From contig NZ_CP139348.1 in the NCBI RefSeq assembly GCF_038561965.1, positions 1,922,001-1,986,000 on the forward strand: 64,000 bases of DNA, given 5' to 3'. The notes beneath the pieces are model-generated. The model was given only the letters and a program-made list of their open reading frames with translations, made no database searches and was not told the DNA's origin. The DNA comes from Stutzerimonas stutzeri. GTDB lineage: Bacteria; Pseudomonadota; Gammaproteobacteria; Pseudomonadales; Pseudomonadaceae. Shown in pieces: positions 26,513-33,910 of the stretch (position 1 is the stretch's first letter; every line of letters begins with the position of its first letter). The translations under genes and the position numbers were made by a program.

Positions 26513-27480
26513 TGCAGCTGGATCCCGAACGCGGCTACGACCTGATCGGTGACGTGCATGGCTGCGGCCATACCCTGGCACGCCTGCTGGACACGCTCGG
26601 CTACCGTTTTCAGGGCGGCGTCTGGCGCCATCCGCGGCGACAGGTGATCTTCCTCGGCGACATCATCGACCGCGGCCCGCATATTCGCGAGGCGCTGCAC
26701 CTGGTCTACGACATGGTCGACCGGGGTCACGCCTACTGCATCATGGGCAACCACGAATTCAACGCGCTGGGCTGGTACATGCCAGCGCCGCCGGGCAGCG
26801 CTCGCGATTGCGTCCGCGAGCATTCGCCGCGTTTCGCCCGCCTGCTGCAGGAAACCTTCCAGCAGTTCGAAGCCTATCCTGACGAGTGGAAAGCCTTCCG
26901 CGAGTGGTTCTACGGCTTGCCGTTATTTCTCGAGAACGAACGCTTCCGCGTCGTGCACGCCTGCTGGGACAGCAGCGTGATCGCGCGCCTGCGACCGCTG
27001 CTGAACGATGACTGCATCAACCCTGCGATCCTGCGCGAGGCTGGCCTGCCGGGCACCTTCATCTGTCAGGCGCTGGATCGGCTGCTGCGTGGTACCGATA
27101 TGCCGCTGCCCGAAGGAATGGTGCTGACCAGCGAGGAAGGCTTCGTGCGGACCTTCTTCCGCACCAAATTCTGGGAAGAGAATCCGCAGACCTACGGGGA
27201 TGTCGTGTTCCAGCCTGACGGCCTACCGGACCACGCGGCGCGTATGCCGCTGTCGCAACAGCAGAAGAATCGCCTGTTCCTCTACGGGCCGGACGAGCCG
27301 TTGCTGTTCGTCGGTCACTACTGGCGTCGTGGCCAACCGGCACCGATTCGCGACAATCTCGCCTGTCTCGATTACAGCGCGGTGAAGAACGGCAAGCTGG
27401 TGGCATATCGGCTCGACCAGGAAACCCGGTTGGACCCTGCCAAGTTCGTCTGGGTCGATGTAAAGGCGGTGATCCAGTGA
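26512..27480 (+). CDS. Calcineurin-like metallophosphoesterase
   Basis: A 322-residue metallophosphatase. All family metal motifs are present: GDVHGCGH at 13-20, GDIIDRGP at 49-56, GNHEF at 79-83, and a late GHYW. This layout is close to symmetric-diadenosine-tetraphosphate and bacterial protein-phosphatase-like enzymes. An upstream in-frame ATG at 26464 lies inside nadK and was not used. It overlaps nadK and the rhomboid gene at its ends. Confidence 0.87.
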   Translation: MQLDPERGYDLIGDVHGCGHTLARLLDTLGYRFQGGVWRHPRRQVIFLGDIIDRGPHIREALHLVYDMVDRGHAYCIMGNHEFNALGWYMPAPPGSARDCVREHSPRFARLLQETFQQFEAYPDEWKAFREWFYGLPLFLENERFRVVHACWDSSVIARLRPLLNDDCINPAILREAGLPGTFICQALDRLLRGTDMPLPEGMVLTSEEGFVRTFFRTKFWEENPQTYGDVVFQPDGLPDHAARMPLSQQQKNRLFLYGPDEPLLFVGHYWRRGQPAPIRDNLACLDYSAVKNGKLVAYRLDQETRLDPAKFVWVDVKAVIQ

Positions 27481-28337
27481 GCGTCTCCGTTGCCGAGGCG
27501 TTGCGCCTGCCATTGTCAGAAGACCTGAGCGGTTTCATCGCCCTGTTACGTCGTCTGCGAGTGCCATGCCGGGTGTCGGAAGAGGGCGATCAGCAGGTCT
27601 TGCGCGTGCCGGGCGAGGTGGTTGAGCAGGTCCGTGATCTGTATGCGCGCTATCCGCAGGGCGATGACAGCGTGGTCATCGAGCAGCCACGTCGGCGCGG
27701 AGGCTTTGTCGCAGCCCTGCGCGCCAACCCGCTGACTGCAGCAGTGCTGGTGATTACCCTGGTCGTCGCAGCGGTCACCATGCTTGGTGAGAATTTCGCG
27801 GCGATTCGCTGGCTGAACTTCGTCGACTTCCGTGTCGATGGTGAATACGCCTATTTCGCCTCGCTGGAGCAGACGCTTGCTGCAGGTCAGTGGTGGCGCC
27901 TGATTACACCGATCTTCGTGCACTTCGGCATCCTGCATCTGGCGATGAACAGCATGTGGTTCTGGGAGCTGGGGCGGCGCATCGAAGCGCATCAGCGAGC
28001 CTGGATGCTGCTGGCGCTGACACTGCTGTTCGGCCTGGTTTCCAATTTCGCCCAGTACCTGTTCGGTGGGCCTGGCATTTTTGGTGGGCTCTCGGGTGTG
28101 CTGTACGGCCTGCTCGGGCATTGCTGGCTGTATCAGAAGCTCGCGCCTAACGCCGCCTACCGATTGCCGCCTGGCGTGGTGGTGTTGATGCTGGTGTGGC
28201 TGGTGATTTGCCTGACCGGTGTCATCGAGGTGCTCAGTTTCGGCGCGCTGGCGATTGCCAATGCAGCGCATGTCGGCGGCTTGGTCGCCGGCTGCGTCAC
28301 CGGTGTGATTGGCGGCATGCTGGCACGCCGCCGTTAG
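27477..28337 (+). CDS. Rhomboid-family intramembrane serine protease
   Basis: A 286-residue GlpG-like rhomboid. A cytoplasmic N-terminal region of about 85 residues precedes six or seven membrane helices. Catalytic Ser 206 lies in GGLSGVLYG, and His 265 in NAAHVGG; the HLAMN loop is at 154-158. It cleaves membrane proteins within the bilayer. The start is GTG, overlapping the phosphatase stop by four bases (GTGA). Confidence 0.92.
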   Translation: MSVSVAEALRLPLSEDLSGFIALLRRLRVPCRVSEEGDQQVLRVPGEVVEQVRDLYARYPQGDDSVVIEQPRRRGGFVAALRANPLTAAVLVITLVVAAVTMLGENFAAIRWLNFVDFRVDGEYAYFASLEQTLAAGQWWRLITPIFVHFGILHLAMNSMWFWELGRRIEAHQRAWMLLALTLLFGLVSNFAQYLFGGPGIFGGLSGVLYGLLGHCWLYQKLAPNAAYRLPPGVVVLMLVWLVICLTGVIEVLSFGALAIANAAHVGGLVAGCVTGVIGGMLARRR

Positions 28338-28405
28338 CTTGCGAGGCTTTTCCCTAAAGCGCGACTGCCCGGTAGAATGGCCGCTCGTTTCCCTCGGAGC
28401 TGGCC

Positions 28406-28684
28406 ATGTCGACCTTTATCCAAACCGCCGAAAACATCACCCCGGAAATCTACCAGAGCCTCAAGCAGGCCCTCGAACTCGGCAAATGGGCTGACGGCCG
28501 CAAGCTGACCCCCGAGCAGAAGGAAACCTGCATGCAGGCGGTGATTGCCTGGGAGATGAAGAACCTCCCGGAAGATAAGCGCACCGGCTTCATGGGCGGT
28601 CAGGAATGCGCTTCCAAGAGCAAGAAGGCCGAGCCTGCGATTGATACCAGCCTGTTCTCGCCCGCTTCGGGAACCCGCCACTGA
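28406..28684 (+). CDS. YeaC-like DUF1315 family protein
   Basis: A 92-residue small cytoplasmic protein of the DUF1315 (YeaC) family. Seen: ITPEIYQSLKQALELGKWADG and a WEMKNLPEDKRTGFM segment near the middle. A CGGAG site lies before the ATG. Its stop overlaps the next start (TGATG). Function unknown. Confidence 0.85.
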   Translation: MSTFIQTAENITPEIYQSLKQALELGKWADGRKLTPEQKETCMQAVIAWEMKNLPEDKRTGFMGGQECASKSKKAEPAIDTSLFSPASGTRH

Positions 28685-29517
28685 TGCTTGAATTGGGACG
28701 CGGTGCGCTGAGTAAAATGTCGATCCAGCTGGGCGCGCCGGCGCAGTATTCCTTCCGTTTGAATGACGAACTGGTGCCGGTCAACCCGCTGATCGGCAAG
28801 ACCCTGCGGCTGGAATACCTCGGTGCCATCAACTGCACCCATTGCGGACGCAAGACCAACAAGAGCTTCAGCCAGGGTTATTGCTATCCCTGCTTTAAAA
28901 AGCTGCCGCAGTGCGACATCTGCATCATGAGCCCGGAAAAGTGCCACCACGATTTCGGCACCTGCCGCGATCCGCAGTGGGGCATGGACTTCTGCATGAC
29001 CGACCACGTGGTGTATCTGGCCAACTCGTCGGGTATCAAGGTCGGCATCACACGCGCCACACAACTGCCGACGCGCTGGCTCGATCAGGGTGCGAGCCAG
29101 GCGCTGCCGATCTTGCGCGTCGCCACGCGCCAGCAGTCCGGCATGGTCGAAGATCTGCTGCGCAGCCAGGTGGCGGATCGCACCAACTGGCGGGCGCTGC
29201 TTAAAAGTGACGCCGAGCCGCTCGACCTGATCGAGATGCGTGAGCAGATCTTCGATGCCTGCGCCGACGGCCTGCGCGAGCTGCAGCAGCGCTACGGGCT
29301 GCAAGCGATCCAGCCGGTGGCCAATGCCGAGGTGCTGGAGATTCGCTATCCGGTCGACGCCTACCCGACCAAGGTGGTCAGCCTCGATCTGGAGAAGACC
29401 CCGGTGGTCGAAGGCACGCTCAAGGGCATCAAGGGCCAGTACCTGATCCTCGATACCGGCGTGATCAATATCCGCAAGTTCACCGCTTATCAGGTCGCGG
29501 CAAGCACTACGGCGTAG
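28684..29517 (+). CDS. DUF2797 family zinc-ribbon protein
   Basis: A 277-residue protein of the DUF2797 family. Two zinc-finger-like cysteine sets are near residues 40-80: CTHCGRK with CYPC, and CDICIMSPEKCHH. Next, VYLANSSGIKVGITR and PTRWLDQGASQA resemble a GIY-YIG-like fold, which suggests nucleic-acid or nuclease relations; that is inference. It is coupled to the DUF1315 gene. A palindromic repeat starts directly at its stop codon. Confidence 0.82.
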   Translation: MLELGRGALSKMSIQLGAPAQYSFRLNDELVPVNPLIGKTLRLEYLGAINCTHCGRKTNKSFSQGYCYPCFKKLPQCDICIMSPEKCHHDFGTCRDPQWGMDFCMTDHVVYLANSSGIKVGITRATQLPTRWLDQGASQALPILRVATRQQSGMVEDLLRSQVADRTNWRALLKSDAEPLDLIEMREQIFDACADGLRELQQRYGLQAIQPVANAEVLEIRYPVDAYPTKVVSLDLEKTPVVEGTLKGIKGQYLILDTGVINIRKFTAYQVAASTTA

Positions 29518-29618
29518 GGTGGATAACGCTTCGCTTATCCACCGATTGACCCCGCCCTCAGGCTCAAATTGAGCGGCCGGACCATCGCGTGGAAAAGGCT
29601 GCGCCGTTTCCACCCTAC
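29514..29618. repeat. Palindromic repeat element, GTAGGGTGG family, copy 1
   Basis: Bounded by GTAGGGTGGA (29514-29523) and its reverse complement TCCACCCTAC (29609-29618). Inside each edge is a second hairpin: GGTGGATAA/TTATCCACC at 29518-29543 and GTGGAAA/TTTCCAC at 29589-29613. The element overlaps the stop codon of the DUF2797 gene. Related copies are at 39992-40108 and, as one half, at 32470-32491. Confidence 0.8.
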
Positions 29619-29656
29619 AAGTCCGCTGCGACAGGCGCTAAGCTCGAACTCATCCG

Positions 29657-29713
29657 CAGCCCGGTGTCCGGGCTGACATCCATATTTCCGCTTGAAGCTT
29701 GCCGCTTGAAGCT
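29657..29713 (+). repeat. Hairpin plus short tandem repeat before pepN
   Basis: CAGCCCGG-TGT-CCGGGCTG (29657-29675) forms a perfect 8-bp stem. It is followed by a 14-base tandem repeat whose core CCGCTTGAAGCT occurs at 29688-29699 and 29702-29713. The tandem unit ends 17 bases before the pepN start codon, so both could lie in the pepN leader. Role unknown. Confidence 0.6.
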
Positions 29714-29730
29714 CAGCCGACGAGGTTTCC

Positions 29731-32391
29731 ATGCGTACCGAACAACCGAAAGTCATTCATCTGAAGGATTACCAGGCGCCCGAGTACCTGATCGATGAAA
29801 CCCACCTGACCTTCGAGCTGTACGAGGATCGCACCCTGGTGCATGCCCAGCTGGTGATGCGCCGCAATCCCGAACGCCCGGCTGGCAAGCTGCCGCCGCT
29901 GGAGCTGCACGGCCAGGAAATAGAGCTGCTGTCGATTGCGCTGAACGATCGCCAGCTGGGTGCTGGCGACTACCAGATCAACGAAGACTGCCTGACCTTG
30001 CAGCCGGACAGAGATGCCTTCGTCATCGACAGCTCGGTGGTGATCCATCCGGAAACCAACACTGCGCTTGAAGGGCTGTACAAGTCGGGCAGCATGTTCT
30101 GCACCCAGTGCGAAGCCGAAGGCTTCCGCAAAATCACCTACTACCTTGACCGCCCGGACGTGATGAGCAAGTTCACCACCACCGTCAGCGCCGAGCAGAA
30201 GGCCTATCCGGTGTTGCTGTCCAATGGCAACCCGATCGCCAGTGGCAGCGAGGACAACGGTCGGCACTGGGCGACCTGGGAAGATCCGTTCATGAAGCCG
30301 GCCTACCTGTTCGCGCTGGTGGCGGGCGACCTCTGGGCCATCGAGGACAGCTTCACCACCATGAGCGGTCGCAATGTGGCGCTGCGCATCTATGTCGAGC
30401 CGGAGAACGTCGACAAGTGCCAGCACGCCATGGATAGCCTGAAGAAATCCATGAAGTGGGACGAGGAGGCCTACGGCCGCGAATACGATCTGGACATCTT
30501 CATGATCGTCGCGGTCAACGATTTCAACATGGGTGCCATGGAGAACAAGGGCCTCAATATCTTCAACTCCAGCGCCGTATTGGCCCGCGCCGAAACCGCC
30601 ACCGATGCCGCTCACCAGCGCGTCGAGGCGATCGTTGCCCATGAGTATTTCCACAACTGGTCGGGCAACCGCGTGACCTGCCGCGACTGGTTCCAGCTGT
30701 CGCTCAAGGAAGGCTTCACTGTCTTTCGCGATTCGCAGTTCAGCGCCGACATGAACTCGGCGACGGTCAAACGCATCGAGGACGTCGCCTACCTGCGCAC
30801 CCATCAGTTCGCCGAGGATGCCGGCCCGATGGCCCACTCGGTGCGCCCGGAATCCTTCATCGAGATTTCCAACTTCTACACCCTGACCGTCTACGAGAAG
30901 GGCGCCGAAGTGGTGCGCATGATCCAGACGCTGCTGGGCGAAGCAGGCTTTCGCAAGGGCAGCGATCTCTACTTCGAACGGCATGACGGCCAGGCGGTGA
31001 CCGTCGACGATTTCGTCAAGGCGATGGAAGACGCCAACGGCGCCGACCTGACGCAGTTCAAGCGCTGGTACAGCCAATCCGGCACGCCGCGCCTGGCCGT
31101 CAGCGAGCAATACGACGAGGCGGCGCAGACCTATCGGCTGACCTTCCGCCAGAGCTGTCCACCGACCCCGGGCCAGCCGACCAAGGAGCCGTTCGTAATC
31201 CCGGTGAAACTCGGCCTGCTGGCTGCCGATGGTTCGGACATGCCGCTACGGCTGCAGGGCGAAGCGTCTGCAGCCGGGACCAGCCGTGTGCTGGCGGTGA
31301 CCGAGGCCGAGCAGACTTTCACTTTCGTCGACGTCGCCGAGCGCCCGCAGCCATCGCTGCTGCGTGGCTTCTCTGCGCCGGTGAAACTGGACTACCCGTA
31401 CAGCCGCGACCAGCTGATGTTCCTCATGCAGCACGATTCCGACGGCTTCAACCGTTGGGAGGCAGGCCAGCAGTTGTCGGTGCAGGTGCTGCAGGAGCTG
31501 ATCGGCCAGCATCAGCGTGGGGAAGCGTTGGCAATGGACGAGCGTCTGGTCGAGGCGCTGCGCAGCCTGTTGCAGAACGAGACGCTCGATGCGGCCATGG
31601 TTGCCGAAATGCTCTCGTTGCCGGGCGAAGCCTATCTGACCGAAATCAGCGACGTGGCGGATGTCGATGCCATTCACGCCGCCCGTGACTTCGCTCGCAA
31701 GCGCATTGCCGATGCGCTGTTCGAGCCGCTGTGGCAGCGCTATCAGGCCAATCGCGAAACCTCGCGTAACACCGCCTATGTCGCCTCGGCCGAGCACTTC
31801 GCTCGTCGCGCGCTGCAGAACATCGCACTGTCGTACCTGATGTTGAGCGAGAAAGCCGAGGTCGTCGAAGCGTGTCTGGATCAGTTCGAGCACGCCGACA
31901 ACATGACCGAACGCCTGACCGCGCTCGCCGTGCTGGTCAACTCGCCGTTCGAGGCGGAGCGCGACAAGGCGCTGCAGTCTTTCGCCGAGCATTTCAAGGA
32001 CAACCCGCTGGTAATGGATCAGTGGTTCAGCGTGCAGGCCGGCAATCCGCTGCCCGGTGGCCTGGAGCGGGTACAGGCACTGATGCAGCACCCGGCGTTC
32101 ACGCTGAAGAACCCGAACAAGGTGCGCGCGCTGATCGGTGCCTTCGCCAATCAGAACCTGGTCAACTTCCACCGCGCCGATGGTGCCGGCTACCGCTTTC
32201 TCGCCGATCAGGTGATCACCCTCAACGCGCTGAACCCACAGATCGCCTCGCGTCTGCTGGCACCGCTGACCCGCTGGCGCAAATACGACAGCGCGCGCCA
32301 GGCGCTGATGAAGGGCGAGCTGGAGCGCATCCTGGCGTCGGGAGAGCTGTCCAGCGACGTCTACGAAGTGGTGAGCAAGAGCCTCGCCTGA
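29731..32391 (+). CDS. pepN: Aminopeptidase N
   Basis: An 886-residue M1-family zinc aminopeptidase of the length usual for gammaproteobacteria. The exopeptidase motif GAMEN is at 268-272, and the zinc site HEYFH at 304-308, with the second Glu about 20 residues on. It removes N-terminal residues in the last steps of cytosolic protein breakdown. C-terminal alpha-helical domain complete. A terminator-like hairpin follows. Confidence 0.97.
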   Translation: MRTEQPKVIHLKDYQAPEYLIDETHLTFELYEDRTLVHAQLVMRRNPERPAGKLPPLELHGQEIELLSIALNDRQLGAGDYQINEDCLTLQPDRDAFVIDSSVVIHPETNTALEGLYKSGSMFCTQCEAEGFRKITYYLDRPDVMSKFTTTVSAEQKAYPVLLSNGNPIASGSEDNGRHWATWEDPFMKPAYLFALVAGDLWAIEDSFTTMSGRNVALRIYVEPENVDKCQHAMDSLKKSMKWDEEAYGREYDLDIFMIVAVNDFNMGAMENKGLNIFNSSAVLARAETATDAAHQRVEAIVAHEYFHNWSGNRVTCRDWFQLSLKEGFTVFRDSQFSADMNSATVKRIEDVAYLRTHQFAEDAGPMAHSVRPESFIEISNFYTLTVYEKGAEVVRMIQTLLGEAGFRKGSDLYFERHDGQAVTVDDFVKAMEDANGADLTQFKRWYSQSGTPRLAVSEQYDEAAQTYRLTFRQSCPPTPGQPTKEPFVIPVKLGLLAADGSDMPLRLQGEASAAGTSRVLAVTEAEQTFTFVDVAERPQPSLLRGFSAPVKLDYPYSRDQLMFLMQHDSDGFNRWEAGQQLSVQVLQELIGQHQRGEALAMDERLVEALRSLLQNETLDAAMVAEMLSLPGEAYLTEISDVADVDAIHAARDFARKRIADALFEPLWQRYQANRETSRNTAYVASAEHFARRALQNIALSYLMLSEKAEVVEACLDQFEHADNMTERLTALAVLVNSPFEAERDKALQSFAEHFKDNPLVMDQWFSVQAGNPLPGGLERVQALMQHPAFTLKNPNKVRALIGAFANQNLVNFHRADGAGYRFLADQVITLNALNPQIASRLLAPLTRWRKYDSARQALMKGELERILASGELSSDVYEVVSKSLA

Positions 32392-32397
32392 GTCCAA

Positions 32398-32422
32398 AGG
32401 CCGATCGCACAACGATCGGCCT
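32398..32422 (+). terminator. Hairpin after pepN, without T-tract
   Basis: AGGCCGATCG and CGATCGGCCT form a 10-bp stem around CACAA, six bases after the pepN stop. In place of the usual T-run the stem is followed at once by CTCTGC repeats, so its strength as an intrinsic terminator is doubtful. Confidence 0.6.
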
Positions 32423-32462
32423 CTGCCTCTGCCTCTGCCTCTGCCTCTGCCTCTGCCTCTGC
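32421..32462. repeat. (CTCTGC)7 hexanucleotide tract
   Basis: Seven perfect copies of CTCTGC, 42 bases, directly after the pepN hairpin. It is noncoding as far as can be seen. A hexamer repeat of this purity is prone to copy-number change by slippage. Between pepN and the YCF48 gene (32392-32802) the other visible items are this tract, the hairpin before it and a half-element at 32470; the rest shows nothing I can name. Confidence 0.9.
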
Positions 32463-32469
32463 TTCAATC

Positions 32470-32491
32470 GTAGGGCGGGCTTCAGTCCACC
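32470..32491. repeat. Half of the GTAGGGTGG-family repeat
   Basis: GTAGGGCGGGCTTC followed by AGTCCACC forms the small hairpin arm typical of the family (compare 39992-40013). No inverted partner was found nearby, so this is a solitary or decayed half-element. Confidence 0.6.
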
Positions 32492-32802
32492 AAAGCAGGC
32501 CTTCGTCGATTCACCGTGCCGTCAGGGCACAGGGGACCGTGTCCCACTTAGAGATACTCTTTATTCGTTGCCGCCTGCCGTGACCATCCCTGACCCCACC
32601 GCGTCCGATCGTCACTTCGACGTCGGATCAGCCAGTCACCATACTGGCCACTGGCCTAATCACCCTGAGTGATCACGCGTCAATCATTGCGTAAGAGTTA
32701 ACAATTCATAACGTCCGGCCAATTGTGCCTGTCTGCGTAAGCTGGCTAGGATGGCCGAGCCTGCACTACAGGCCTTACCTAATAAGAATAAAGGGGGTAT
32801 GT

Positions 32803-33894
32803 ATGAGTGAGCCCGTTCAGCGGCGCACACTATCCGGCCGCGCCAAGGTTCCGCACCAGGCGAGGGCGTCGCGTCTTCACTCATCGGTTGCCGGCATGCT
32901 TTCGCTATGCGGCACGTTCTCGCTCCTGCTGCTTGCGGCATCGGCACCCGCCCAGGCCGCTACCGATGGCCAGACTCGCTATTCGATCGAGTCGGCCAAA
33001 GCTGCTTCCAATCTTCTACTCGACATCACTCAGGCCGGTGACCGCATCGTTGCGGTGGGTGATCGAGGCCACATCCTCTATTCCGACGACGAGGGCAACA
33101 GCTGGACCCAGGCCAAGGTGCCGACGCGTCAGCTGCTGACTGCCATTGATTTCATCGATGACAAGCACGGCTGGGCGGTCGGACACGACGCGCTGGTGCT
33201 GGTCACCTCCGATGGCGGTGAAAGCTGGGCGGTGCAATATGAAGAGCGCGAGCGCGAGGCGCCGTTGTTGGATGTCTGGTTCGAAGATACCCAGCACGGC
33301 ATCGCCGTCGGCGCCTACGGTGCACTGATCGAAACCGTTGATGGCGGTCAGAGCTGGGATGACATCAGCGAGCGGCTCGACAACGAAGACGGCTTCCACC
33401 TCAACGCCATCACCCATATTGAAGGCTCCGGCCTGTTCGTGGTTGGCGAAATGGGCGGCATGTTCCGCTCCGCCGATATGGGTGAGACCTGGGAACGGGT
33501 CGAATCGCCCTATAAGGGCTCGTTCTTCGGCGTGGTGGGCGGCTCTGAGCCCGGCGTGGTCGTCGCCTTCGGCCTGCGCGGTCACCTGTTCCGCTCCGTC
33601 GATTTCGGCGACAGCTGGCAGGCCATCGAACTCAGCAACGGCAACGGCCATACGCTCGAGTCCGGGCTGGCCGATGGCAGTCTGCTGCGTGATGGCCGCA
33701 TCGCGGTGGTCGGGCATGGCGGCGCCGTGCTGACCAGCGACGATCAGGGCCGCAGTTTCAAACTCTTTAATCGACCTGACCGCCGTTCGCTGTCAGGTGT
33801 TAACTCCGATTCCCAAGGCAACCTGATCCTGGTAGGGCAGGGTGGTGTTCGCATCGCCTCGCCATCGGGCGCGGATCTGGCCCCAAAACAATAA
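32803..33894 (+). CDS. Exported YCF48-type beta-propeller protein
   Basis: A 363-residue protein with an N-terminal export signal (a long n-region, then MLSLCGTFSLLLLAASAPAQA). The rest is built of repeats with Asp-box-like units: YSDDEGNSWT, TSDGGESWA, TVDGGQSWD, SADMGETWE, SVDFGDSWQ and TSDDQGRSF. This is the pattern of YCF48/BNR beta-propellers. ATG 32803 follows AGGGGG. Sixteen bases separate it from the RND transporter, which it probably assists outside the inner membrane. Confidence 0.82.
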   Translation: MSEPVQRRTLSGRAKVPHQARASRLHSSVAGMLSLCGTFSLLLLAASAPAQAATDGQTRYSIESAKAASNLLLDITQAGDRIVAVGDRGHILYSDDEGNSWTQAKVPTRQLLTAIDFIDDKHGWAVGHDALVLVTSDGGESWAVQYEEREREAPLLDVWFEDTQHGIAVGAYGALIETVDGGQSWDDISERLDNEDGFHLNAITHIEGSGLFVVGEMGGMFRSADMGETWERVESPYKGSFFGVVGGSEPGVVVAFGLRGHLFRSVDFGDSWQAIELSNGNGHTLESGLADGSLLRDGRIAVVGHGGAVLTSDDQGRSFKLFNRPDRRSLSGVNSDSQGNLILVGQGGVRIASPSGADLAPKQ

Positions 33895-33910
33895 AGCCGG
33901 GAGAGTCTGC

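Noticed and set aside
29514..29713. Possible CRISPR-like array from repeated palindromes
   Set aside because: No regular spacers; the repeats are inverted arms of one element and a two-copy tandem.
32421..32462. Hexamer tract as a coding repeat
   Set aside because: A frame passes through it, but it has no plausible protein and lies between two transcription units.
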